Positions 1 through 10,071 of a DNA stretch of 64,000 bases are shown one piece after another. The stretch lies in contig NC_092115.1 of NCBI RefSeq assembly GCF_045679555.1, positions 34,294,728 to 34,358,727 on the forward strand, read 5' to 3'. The notes beneath the pieces are model-generated. The model saw nothing but the letters and a program-made list of their open reading frames with translations. It did no database searches and had not been told where the DNA came from. Each line of letters begins with the position of its first letter. The first letter of the stretch is position 1. The position numbers and the translations under genes are program-made. Source of the DNA: Salvelinus alpinus (Eukaryota > Chordata > Actinopteri > Salmoniformes > Salmonidae).

Positions 1-125
1 CACCCCACTCAGCAGCTATGAAGAGGCAAAAAAAATCTAATGTATTACTGATTGTTATAAACAAATGAGAAATAAATGGTAGCATTGGGAGCCCTGACAT
101 AGATGTGGTGGTGTTCCATTCACAG

Positions 126-815
126 TCACGCACAGTAATGTCATTGCTCTGAGGGAATTATACCCCCTGGCCACGCACAGTAATGTCATTGCTCTGAGGG
201 AATTACACCCCCTGGCACACGCACAGTAATGTCATTGCTCTGAGGGAATTACACCCCCTGGCCACGCACAGTAATGTCATTGCTCTGAGGGAATTACACC
301 CCCTGGCCACGCACAGTAATGTCATTGCTCTGAGGGAATTACACCCCCTGGCCACGAACAGTAATGTCATTGCTCTGAGGGAATTACACCCCCTGGCCAC
401 GAACAGTAATGTCATTGCTCTGAGGGAATTACACCCCCTGGCCACGAACAGTAATGTCATTGCTCTGAGGGAATTACACCCCCTGGCCACGAACAGTAAT
501 GTCATTGCTCTGAGGGAATTACACCCCCTGGCCACGAACAGTAATGTCATTGCTCTGAGGGAATTACACCCCCTGGCCACGAACAGTAATGTCATTGCTC
601 TGAGGGAATTACACCCCCTGGCCACGAACAGTAATGTCATTGCTCTGAGGGAATTACACCCCCTGGCCACGCACAGTAATGTCATTGCTCTGAAGGAATT
701 ACACCCCCTGGCCACGAACAGTAATGTCATTGCTCTGAGGGAATTACACCCCCTGGCCACGCACAGTAATGTCATTGCTCTGAGGGAATTACACCCCCTG
801 GCCACGAACAGAAAA
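126..815. repeat. 45-bp minisatellite, about 15 copies
   Basis: A 45-bp unit (core acagtaatgtcattgctctg) repeats head to tail about 15.3 times. Most units differ only at one base before the core (gcacag or gaacag). One unit has tgaagg instead of tgaggg, and one early junction carries one extra base. Because 45 is divisible by three, the minus strand reads open through most of the array as a 15-residue repeat. I regard that as a by-product of unit length and not as a gene. The near-identity of units suggests recent expansion or homogenisation. Confidence 0.97.
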
Positions 816-2079
816 GAGAGGAGAGCTGGGGCTGGAGCTAGAGTAGCCCAGGGGTTCAAGCACCTGACATCACAACACCACAGCGGCCATATCTAACTCA
901 GATCCAACTCCAGTTCCCCCTTCCCTTCGAACCAATGAGATTAGTCATTTGATGTTCTGGCTTGGAAATGGGGTCCTTTATATAGAGTGGCAAGGGTGTG
1001 GTGCTCAGAGCTCTGAGACCATTAAATTGTCACCACTATTTCGGGGATGGGACTACTTGTGTTTTTCTTCTTCTCTCTAGCCTTGCCTGCAGCATAGGTA
1101 GTGATGAGATTTCTGGAGTTAAATTACTCACCCAGATTTTGTTTGTAGTCAAAGATAGTAGTCAAGATTATATTTGTAACCGCCAGTGGGCTGCAAACAG
1201 TGTCAAAGTTCTATGTGTTTGTCGGATTGGGAGGAAGGTGGGGCAGGAGGAATGAAGTTTCAAGGAGAGCAAAAGTTCCAACAATTCCATGATATAAGGT
1301 TCCCGAGATCACATTAATTCTCGAACTGACAGACGGACAATCTCCATCTCTTTAATAAAGTAGAATTATAGCCCTTTCAGTGGAATAATTAAGACAGATT
1401 AAACCTAATTACCAGGTACTGTATCTCTGTAGTAGAGCCTGCTACACTGATCTCTGTTTTAATGTATACCAGACAGGTTACTATAGCAGCAAATGGTTTA
1501 TGTTAATCACAGTCAACTTACAGTTTACAGCTTACTCAAATCAACGGTTTCAGTCTAAGCAATGCTTTGGTCTTATTGCCACCTTATTTAAGACCAAGCT
1601 CGGTTGACAAACACGCAATGTTGTCATGGAGAAAATTGTATGTTGATTTTGTGAAGAAAACATTTTTCATGCAATGTTTTCTGAGGCAATCTGGAAACCG
1701 AGTGGTGATAACAAAAGGACAAAAACTGAGAGATCTCAAGATTTCAACATACTGATGCACAAGTAGCTGTACTTTACCTGACGTTTGAGTTCATTTGACA
1801 GGGACAATGCACATAAATCAATGTCTGTATATTATCCAGATTGAGCCAGCTGTCGTTTTTTCAAATATTGTCACTGGGCAGGTAGATACAGTAAAGGCGG
1901 GGGTAAATGTGCTGATTTTCATGGGCTTCGAATATGAGTCGGCTCCTATGGCTTACTGAATCACACTGTACTGCCGGATACCCACCTGACAGGAAGTCAG
2001 CACTGTTAGTGAGGTCATAAAGCAATGCTGACCTTAAACACATGCCCTTCCCCAGGAGGTGTCCTGACCTCTATGCATT
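816..2079. other. No recognisable gene or repeat
   Basis: Only short, unrelated open frames occur here. None shows a known motif, splice-site pairing or repeat signature that I can recognise. A TATA-like tatatagag lies near 979 but no gene follows it convincingly. Confidence 0.5.
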
Positions 2080-2462
2080 ATTTATTTGTTTTTATTTAAC
2101 CCTTATTTTACCAGGTAAATTGACTGAGAACACATTCTCATTTACAGCAACGATCTGGGGAATAGTTACAGGGATGAATGAGCCAATTGTAAGTTGGGGA
2201 TGATTAGGTGACCATGATGGTATGAGAGCCAGATTGGGAATTTAGCCAGGACACCAATGCTAACACTCCTACTCTTACAATAAGTGCCATGGGATCTTTA
2301 AGTGACCACAGAGAGTCAGGACATCAGTTTAACGTCCCATCCGAAAGACGGCACCCTACACAGGGCAATGTACCCAATCATTGGACTGACCAGGACCATC
2401 CCTGCTTAGCTTCAGAAGCAAGCCAGCAGTGGGATGCAGGGTCGTATGCTGCTGGCCAACAG
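2080..2462 (-). repeat. 5S rRNA-derived SINE (minus orientation)
   Basis: Read on the minus strand, 2462 to about 2382 resembles vertebrate 5S rRNA. It keeps a cataccaccctg-like start, the block gaagctaagcaggg (internal promoter box A region) and cctggt-agt. The body continues to a tail of ggttaaataaa type at about 2090. This is the structure of a SINE3-type element with a 5S head and a LINE-like 3' tail. The stretch that should follow the 5S head is shortened, so this copy is internally deleted. Family assignment is from memory of salmonid repeats. Confidence 0.72.
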
Positions 2463-4200
2463 GACTGTACAGCACCACCTTGTGTTGTGACAATAATTCT
2501 AAGTTTTGTTACGTTCATCTGCATGTTATTTTACTTTGAGTGACACCTTGAATGATTTGTTGTGGAGAATACAGTGGTGGCCCAGTATGCCACCATTGTC
2601 CTAATCTGAATGAGTATTATGCAGGATAATATAACAAACCTAGATGTATCATAATGCACTTCGACAAATGTCTGAAATCATAGCTGTACAGATATCATGA
2701 AAGACAAAGTTGATAATTGTGATTTAATATCTACACAATCTAACAGTTTATCTGAGGCGAGACAGTAAATGCTGCATAAAGAGTGTCAACTTTGCCATTT
2801 GTCAAACTCTAACAAGAGCATGATGGCATGATGAGGACATCACTTTGGCCCTTTGTGTCTGTCTCACCCATTCAACAGAGTTAAAATGGCTTGTGTTGGC
2901 TCCTCCACCGGTTGGCGAAGTGCAGCCAGCAGACACACAGAGTAGTTGCACAGCGTACAACCGTCTGGCATAATTAGAAAGTGCTGCAGATGTCTGAAGC
3001 ATTACCTCACCTCACGCTGGAGAACATAGAGGCATCCCCAGCTCCAGCTAGATAAATGCCTCAGCTGCTTGGATCCCTCCCCGGACCGGCCCCACTCCTC
3101 TCCTGGCCTGATCAGTGGGGAGCTCCTCTGGTCCATAACGACCAAAGGTTATGTATATTGTACAAATAAAAATGGCAGGTATGTGTACCTGTGAGTGTGT
3201 GTGTTTTGGGGCGGGTGGGGGTCAGGTTTTCTGCTCCTTACGCTCTGAGAGAGCACCAGCCAGATGTCCCGCACAAACTTGGACCCGGTGCAAGTGGCGT
3301 GCGTTTGTCTGAAGGCCTCACACCCAAGGTCGGGCTGAAGACATGGTTTTCTCATTGCAGACATATTCGCCGGGCTGGGGCGTTACTTGCTTGCCTCCTC
3401 TTTCAATGGTAATGGTCTGGACGTCTCTCCCTCTCTGCCCTCTTCCCACTGTAAATATGCGCAAGCTAACACATCCCACCTGACTGTGTACTTCATAAAC
3501 ATACACAAATATATTCAATTTCCACATAACCTCAATGCCTGTTTCTGTGAAAACACACAAAACTCCCATAACATTGACAGTATAACTATTACAGATACTC
3601 CATGACATTTATAGTATCGTACAGAGATTTCATTCACTCACAGAGATTTGAGGAATAAATAAGTTTTACAATATATAAATACATTATATCAGAATATTAT
3701 GATGTTATAATTGTGCAGGCACGCCAGGCAGCCTTATTACGTGTGCATGTGTGTTCCCCAGCGGTGTAGTATTACTACTCTACTAGAGCCTCAGAATGAG
3801 AGCATGCAAGGGATCCGAGGGACAGGCTCTGGAATCCAGTCTGTCTGTCTCCAAGGTCTCCCAACTGCCTGAATCTTAACTTAAGGTCATTCCTCTGCTG
3901 CTGGACCAATTACACACGCACATACACAGCCCTGCGGATTCTCAGCCAGACGCCTTGCAGGGTGAATTGTTCCAGCACATCCTCCTGTGGGTTTACATTG
4001 GAAATATGGCCTGCCAAGGGCTGAAATTATTCAATTTTACCACCGATACTTACAAAAAGAAGGCAAGGAGACAAGGTAGGGTGGGCGTTTGAGATTGATT
4101 TTGTACATGCCAATATAGCGGCTCTATGTCCGACTTAAACTGGCATTGTGACTTTGCAGTCTATGCCTTACGTTTGTTTTGTTGTGACATTTACTAGTTG
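2463..4200. other. No recognisable gene
   Basis: There are several short open frames on both strands without motifs. I see no exon-like splice pairing and no transposon ends in this 1.7 kb. Confidence 0.45.
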
Positions 4201-4203
4201 GTT

Positions 4204-4260
4204 TACACACACACATACCCACACCCACACCCACACCCCCACACACACACACACACACCG
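4204..4260. repeat. CA/CCCACA microsatellite
   Basis: A run of CA dinucleotides is interrupted by cccaca units. It is simple sequence, probably polymorphic. Confidence 0.95.
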
Positions 4261-4589
4261 GGGTGGAATGATTCAAACTCATTCCACGGAGGGCAGAGTG
4301 TCTGCGGGTCTTTGTTTTTTCCTTTCAATTAAGACCTAGACAACCACGTGAGGGGAGTTCCTTACTAATTAGTGACCTTAATTCATCAATCAAGTACAAG
4401 GGTTCTAACTGTTTTTATGATGGGAGGAGACATTTTGATATGTCAAGACAAACATACTCCATGTTGGAAATGACAAGACCTCTTTACTTGTGTAAAGTAA
4501 TATTAATGACCAAACACAACCAGTGGGAGGGACTGGCGGAACAATGGTGACGTCAACCAAGACATATACACTTTACAAAATCAAGCGTC

Positions 4590-4930
4590 TGTCACGCCCT
4601 GACCATAGAGAGCCTTTTTTATTCTCTATTTTGGTTAGGTCGGGGTGTGACTAGGGTGGGTAATCTAGGTTGTTGTATTTCTATGTTGGCCTGGTATGGT
4701 TCCCAAACAGAGGCAGCTGTTTAGCGTTGTCTCTGATTGGGGATCATATTTAGGCAGCCATTTCCCCACTGTTTTTTTGTGGGATCTTGTTTTTGTGTAG
4801 TTGCCTGTGAGCACTTCATTGACATCACGTTCGTTTGTGCTTTATTGTTTTGTGCGTTTCACTTCAATAAATATGTGGAACCCATATCACGCTGCGCTTT
4901 GGTTTGAATGTTCTTACGACGAGCGTGACA
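4590..4930 (+). mobile_element. Solo LTR, 341 bp, with 5-bp target duplication
   Basis: The segment begins TGTCACG and ends CGTGACA, so it carries short inverted ends of the TG...CA type expected for an LTR. It is flanked on both sides by gcgtc (4585-4589 and 4931-4935), a perfect 5-bp target-site duplication. An AATAAA signal lies near 4867. No internal retroelement coding sequence follows, so this is a solo LTR left by LTR-LTR recombination, or a very short non-autonomous LTR element. A diverged relative in opposite orientation is at 61121-61489. Confidence 0.85.
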
Positions 4931-5050
4931 GCGTCATTAATAACAGTGAGATCAATCGGATAAAGGTTTGAGTGACTTGGTTTTGTACATGATGCTGCTA
5001 TGGGGCCCTCGTCTGCTGGAAATGTAGGTATGGGTAAAGTGACTATGCAT

Positions 5051-5227
5051 CACAGGAGGTTGCTGGCACCTTAAATGGGGAGAGTGGGCTTGTGGTAATG
5101 GCTGGAGCAGAATAAGTGGAATGATATCAAACACATCAAACACATAGTTTCTATGTGTTTGATGCCATTCCATTTGCTCCATTCCAGACATTATTATGAG
5201 CCATTCTCCCCTCAGCAGCCTCCTGTG
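5051..5227. mobile_element. Fold-back MITE
   Basis: The two halves are inverted copies of about 85 bp each. The left end cacaggaggttgctg mirrors the right end ...cagcagcctcctgtg. The match runs through the ggaatg-atcaaacacatag centre, so the single strand could form one long hairpin. No transposase is encoded. I could not find a convincing target duplication (flanks ctatgcat and ctacaaat). The sequence resembles a widespread fish MITE, probably hAT-related. Confidence 0.75.
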
Positions 5228-8200
5228 CTACAAATAGATAATAAACAGCGAGTAGCAGCAGCGTAAAAAAGGGCGTCAATGCAAATAGTTTGGGTAGCCA
5301 TTTGAATAACTGTTTAGGAGTCTTATGGCATGGGGGTAGAAGCTGTTAAAAAGCCTTTTGGACCTAGACTTGGACCTAGAACATACCAAGCGGTGATGCA
5401 ACCAGTCAGGATGCTGTCGATGGTGCAGCTGTAGAACTTTTTGAGGATCTGAGGACCTATGCCGAATGTGACTTCTGTTAGGAAACTAGGCGTAAGTCAC
5501 AGGTCACTACTTCACAGGAGAGACATTTGAACGTAAACATTTTTTTAAATCAAAATGCGATTTTTTGACAGAAAGGCCTTCTGGAACATGTGAACTTTCA
5601 TGTCCCTTAACAACAAACTTTTATGCCATCTGTAAATACGAATAAAATGGTTAAATTATGAGCCTAGTTGGTTTAGCCCCGGAAAAAGCCAGAAACCTTC
5701 CCGCTAACCATGGTTGGCTGAGATAATGGATGGGCTACCATGTAGCTCACTTCTGTCTATAACATGAGCTGGTCAGTTTTTATAGGTAATTTATAGGTAT
5801 TTTTTTAAAGATATCACGTAGAAGAACTGCAAAAGTGTTGCTCTTTACTTTCTGGAGGACCGGGTTTTGAAATCAGTGGAACGCCCAGTAGAATTAGAGT
5901 ATGATACCTAAGCAGATGGAAAAGATTCTGGCGTTTGATTGCAAATATGCAGAGGGAGTTGAAAAAAAGCACACACAGAAGGCTGTTGTATAAAACACCT
6001 GTCTCCGGATTACATCTTCAAACTAAGGACAACCATGGAATCCGTGACAGAGAGGGAGAAGCGTCCATCCATGTATACAGATAAGAGAGTCTAGCTAGCT
6101 ACATTTTCAGATATTATACGTTTCTAATTTAGTCAGTGAGTCGTTTTCATTTCAAGTTACAGCGTACTGTTAGCTAGCAAGCTAACGGTAGCTGGCTGGC
6201 TCGCTAGCTAACGTTATGTGTATGATCTGTGTAGTAATATTATTTGTATCTCAGAGCCATTTGCATTGCTAGTTATAGCCTAATGTTAGCTAGCTAGCTG
6301 TTAGACACTTGCAGATTCATGCAGGGTAGTAACATTATGAGTTGGGATTATGATTCATTGTTTAGCTAGCTAGCTACATGTCTAAACAAAAGCCTCCACT
6401 ATGCAAGTAACAATTTCACTGTACTGTTTACAACTTCTGCATGTGACAAATAAAGTTGATTTTATTTGATATAGTATGTGTTTCCCAGAGACGGTAATTT
6501 GAAGAACAACATGACCAGCACCAAAGTCAAATTAGGAAAAAACGTTCGGCCAACAAGACAGTGTCCAAGTTCTAAAATGATCCGGTAGAATGCCCTGCTT
6601 TTATTTCGTCACACTCACAACCGTAAGCTATTTTCTGTAATTGTCTCGCCATTAACTTGTATATAATTATCTTGTGAGTTTATTTTCTCTGTAATAATAA
6701 ATACAAATGAGCTAAAGTGAAAACGTTGCCATGCAGTCATGGGTGAACAGGGAGTACAGGGGGGGACTAAGCATGCACCCCTGAGGGGCCCCCGAGTTGA
6801 GGGTCAGTGTTGCAGATGTTTTGTTGCCGACCCTTACCACCTGGGGGCGGCACATCAGGAAGTCCAGCGTTTCCAATTGCAGAGTGCAGAGGTAGGTGTT
6901 TAGTCCTAGGCACCTTAGCTTAGAGATGAGCTTTGAGGGCACTATTGTGTTGAATGCTGAGCTGTAGTCAACGAACAACATTCTCATGTAAGTGTTCCTT
7001 TTGTCCAGGTGGGAAAGGGCAGTGTGGACTACAATAGAGATTGCATCATCTGTTGATCTGTTAGAGTGGTATGGGAATTATAGCCAGTCTAGGGTTTCTG
7101 GGATGATGGTATTGATGTGAGCCATGACCAGCCTTCCAAAGCACTTCATGGCTACTGACGTGAGTGCTACAGGGTGGTAGTCATTTAGGCAGGTTACCTT
7201 GGCGTTCTTTGGCACAGGGACTATTGTGGTCTGCTTGAAACATTTAGGTACTACAGAATCGGTCAGGGAGAGGTTGAAAATGTCAGTGAAGACACTTGCC
7301 AGTTGGTCAGCGCATGCTCTGGGTACGCATCCTGTAAATCCATCTGGCCGTGCGGAATTGTGAATGTTGACTTGTTTAATAAATTAAAGGTCTTACTTAC
7401 ATCAGCTACGGAAAGTGTGATCACAGTCATCCGGGAAAGCAGGTGCTCTGATAAATGGTTCAGTGTTGCTTGCCTCGAAGCAAACATAGAAGGCATTTAG
7501 CTCATCTGGTCGACTCGCGTCACTTGGCAGCTCGCAGCTGCGTTTCCCTTTGTAATCCGTAATAGTTTGCAAGCTTGCCACATCCTGCCACATCCGACGA
7601 GCGTCAGAGCCGATGTTGTAGGATTCAATCTTAGTCCTGCATTGACACCTTACCTGTTTGATGATTAGTCGGAAGGCATAGCAGGATTTCTTATAAGCTT
7701 CCGGATTATGGTCACGCTCCTTGAAAGCAGCAGCTCTAGCCTTTAGCTAAATGCAGATGTTGCCTGTAATCCATGGATTCTGGTTGGGTTATGTACGTAC
7801 GAAGCACTTATTGATGAAGCTGGTGACTGATGTGGTATACTAGTGTACATATTCCAGTCTGTGCTAGCAAAATAGTCATGTAGTTTAGCATCTGCATCAT
7901 CTGACCACTTCCGTATTGAGCGAGTCTCTGGTACTTCCTGCTTGAGTTTTTGCTTGTAAGCAGGAATCAGGAGGATACAATTATAGTCAGATTTGCCAAA
8001 TGGAGGTCGGATTAGAGTTTTGTACGCGTCTCTGTGTGTGGAGTAAAGGTGGTCTAGAGTTTTTTTCCCTCTGGTTGCACGTGACATGCGGCTAGAAATG
8101 AGGTAAAACGGATTTAAGTTTTCCTGCATTAAAGGAAAACAGCCACTAGGAGCGCCACTTCTGGGTGAGCATTCTCTTGTTTGCTTATGGCCTTATACAG

Positions 8201-8401
8201 CTCGTTGAGTGCAGTGTTAGTGCCTGCATCGGTTTGTGGCGGTAAATAGACAGCTCCGAAAAATGTAGATGAAAACTCTCTTTTCAATCCTCCCTTGTAT
8301 ATGATTATCGAATCAAGGTAATTAATTAGTAAGTAACTCCCTTCACCTGGTTGTCTAGCGCATAATTGAAAGGAAAAACCTGCAGACAGTAAGCCCTCCA
8401 T
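5228..8401 (-). pseudogene. Decayed LINE (endonuclease + reverse transcriptase), minus strand
   Basis: On the minus strand, fragments of one non-LTR retrotransposon ORF2 occur in the expected order. Endonuclease-like peptides lie at 8401-7743, with the C-terminal part containing KTLDHLYS and KSDYN. The linker and N-terminal RT are at 7593-7263. The RT core is at 6987-6712, with [11 protein letters not shown] and [18 protein letters not shown]. The RT C-terminus (ILKKFYSCTIDSIL-TGC) is at about 5470-5380. Many frameshifts and stops separate these pieces, so it is inactive. The stretch about 5476-6700 is not LINE coding sequence and holds the dispersed segment described separately. The family is of the Rex1/L2 (jockey-superclade) type in my judgement. 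A second fragment of the same family is at 58440-58830. Confidence 0.78.
5476..6410. repeat. Dispersed segment copy A (empty of Tc1)
   Basis: This segment is the inverted counterpart of 36437-39832 (copy B). Shared blocks include the end ggaaactaggcg...cactacttcacaggaga, the block with ccccggaaaaagcc and ctaaccatggtt, the phrase gaactgcaaaagtgttgct, catccatgtatac, and the long stretch from cattttcagatattatacg to tgtgtatgatctgtgtag. Copy A lacks the two Tc1 elements that interrupt copy B. The TA at 6100-6101 is the unoccupied equivalent of the Tc1 insertion at 37630-39241. Many gctagc/taacgtta motifs are present. Confidence 0.8.
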
Positions 8402-10065
8402 GGAATGAGTTTGACACCTCTGCTATGAAGGAAAATTGACATTCTCTTGTCTGTTCTTATTGAATCCCCCAAGACAGACTGTGTCCATTTTGATTCACGG
8501 AGAGGAAATAGTTCCATTCTCCTAGTGGGTGGGCCTATTAAAACCTCTGTCCTGTCCCCCTCTCTCTGGCGCTGGTCAGCCTTGTGCTAGCAGCCTGCAC
8601 AGGCGTACTCACACACACAGGAGATCACCATCCCCAACAGTCAGTCACAGGTCTTAAATTACGGGCCTGGGGTGACGCTCACTGCAGAGAAACAGCCCCA
8701 GATGTGCCTTTAGTTTGAGGAGTCAACCAGAAGGAAGTTACTCTACAAAAATCCCCCCAATTCTCAGGAGAACTAATGGTACTGTGTTGAATTAATTTTA
8801 TTGGAATGAATGATGTCCCTGGGTGGTTTTAAGAGAAAGACACTAAACTAATGCCTGGCACTGATCAGAGATATATGAATAATGGTTTCTCATCTTTCAA
8901 AAAGGCAAGAAATACCTTTGGGATGGGGTATCAAGATTATGAGGACACAAGCTAATTAAAGTTCCACCAGGTAATCTAAAATACTCCCCCAAAAATTTCA
9001 CAGACCTTGAATGTGAATGGAAAAGTTAAAGGTTATGACTTACGTTTGTAATAACAAAACCAGACGCAGTAGTTTCATAGTTGAGATCACTCATTAACTG
9101 CATCTATGCCTCTGAGCACTTCTTGTATGGATTGTAAAAAGCAGTATTTGTCCTTCCCATGAATTCCCATAATATTGACAGTCGTTATTACCTCCCCAGA
9201 GACCTAGAGTCTGACAATGTATCTGGAGCAGGTGTGCACACATTATAAAAAATATTCCTAAATCGCAGCAATATGGCTTGCAGCAAAACTGAGGAGATTA
9301 AATAACTTTATTCAACACCTGGAAGATATTATAATAATAAAGCACAGCGTGTATATGAAATGAAAAGGATGGTGTAATAGGGGTCTATGAACGTGAGAGA
9401 AATATTATGGAAAGGTGCTCCAACAGGTTCAGGTGCCTTTAGATGTCTAGTCCAGAGAACAAAAGGATACATTTTCGACAGGATAATCAAGAGCTTGCTG
9501 ACTCAAAACTGCTTATGACATATCTCTTGGCCCAATGGTACCAGAGACGTGCTCTAGACCTAGGCCTAATTATGACTATGTGGTGGATTGAGATTTGATA
9601 GCACCTCAGTACACAGTCATGTTCTCATGCGATCATTGAGCAACGTCTTTGTATGCTCTGAAGACTGTGGACCCTATTGGGAGGAAGCTGCTTAATGGTT
9701 TTGTAACTGATCTAAACAAGCCCAAAATTTATTTTTCATATTCTCATAAAGGTCAGTTTTCTGGCGGAAAACAAATTGACGAGGACCAAACTAATAAATT
9801 CTAGTTTATATATCGTGAAATGCTAGACCCCTATAAATCACGTTAAGAGACTTGTGACAATGGGTGTGAGCGAGTTGAGTGGCCCACGAAAGACTGCTGT
9901 TTCACTTATTGGAGTTATGTTAGAGTATATTGAAGAACTGTGTTTTAGATTCAGTATAGTGCTTATTTCCTGGTGATGTGCTCAAATCGAAGTTACTACT
10001 ATAACGTTTTGCTGGCCTATGGAGTCTCTTGGGAAACTATCGAAACCATCCAATGATGGGATTTA
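8402..10065. other. No recognisable gene
   Basis: I see no coding sequence with motifs, no transposon ends and no strong simple repeats in this 1.6-kb AT-rich stretch. Confidence 0.45.
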
Positions 10066-10071
10066 TTCGCT

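Noticed and set aside
126-815. Regular repeats resembling a CRISPR array
   Set aside because: Units are contiguous with no unique spacers, and the DNA is vertebrate.
203-859. 218-codon minus-strand frame with a 15-residue repeat
   Set aside because: It is translation of the 45-bp minisatellite; unit length divisible by three explains the open frame.
5041-5240. 8-bp target duplication around the fold-back MITE
   Set aside because: The flanks ctatgcat and ctacaaat agree at only five of eight positions.
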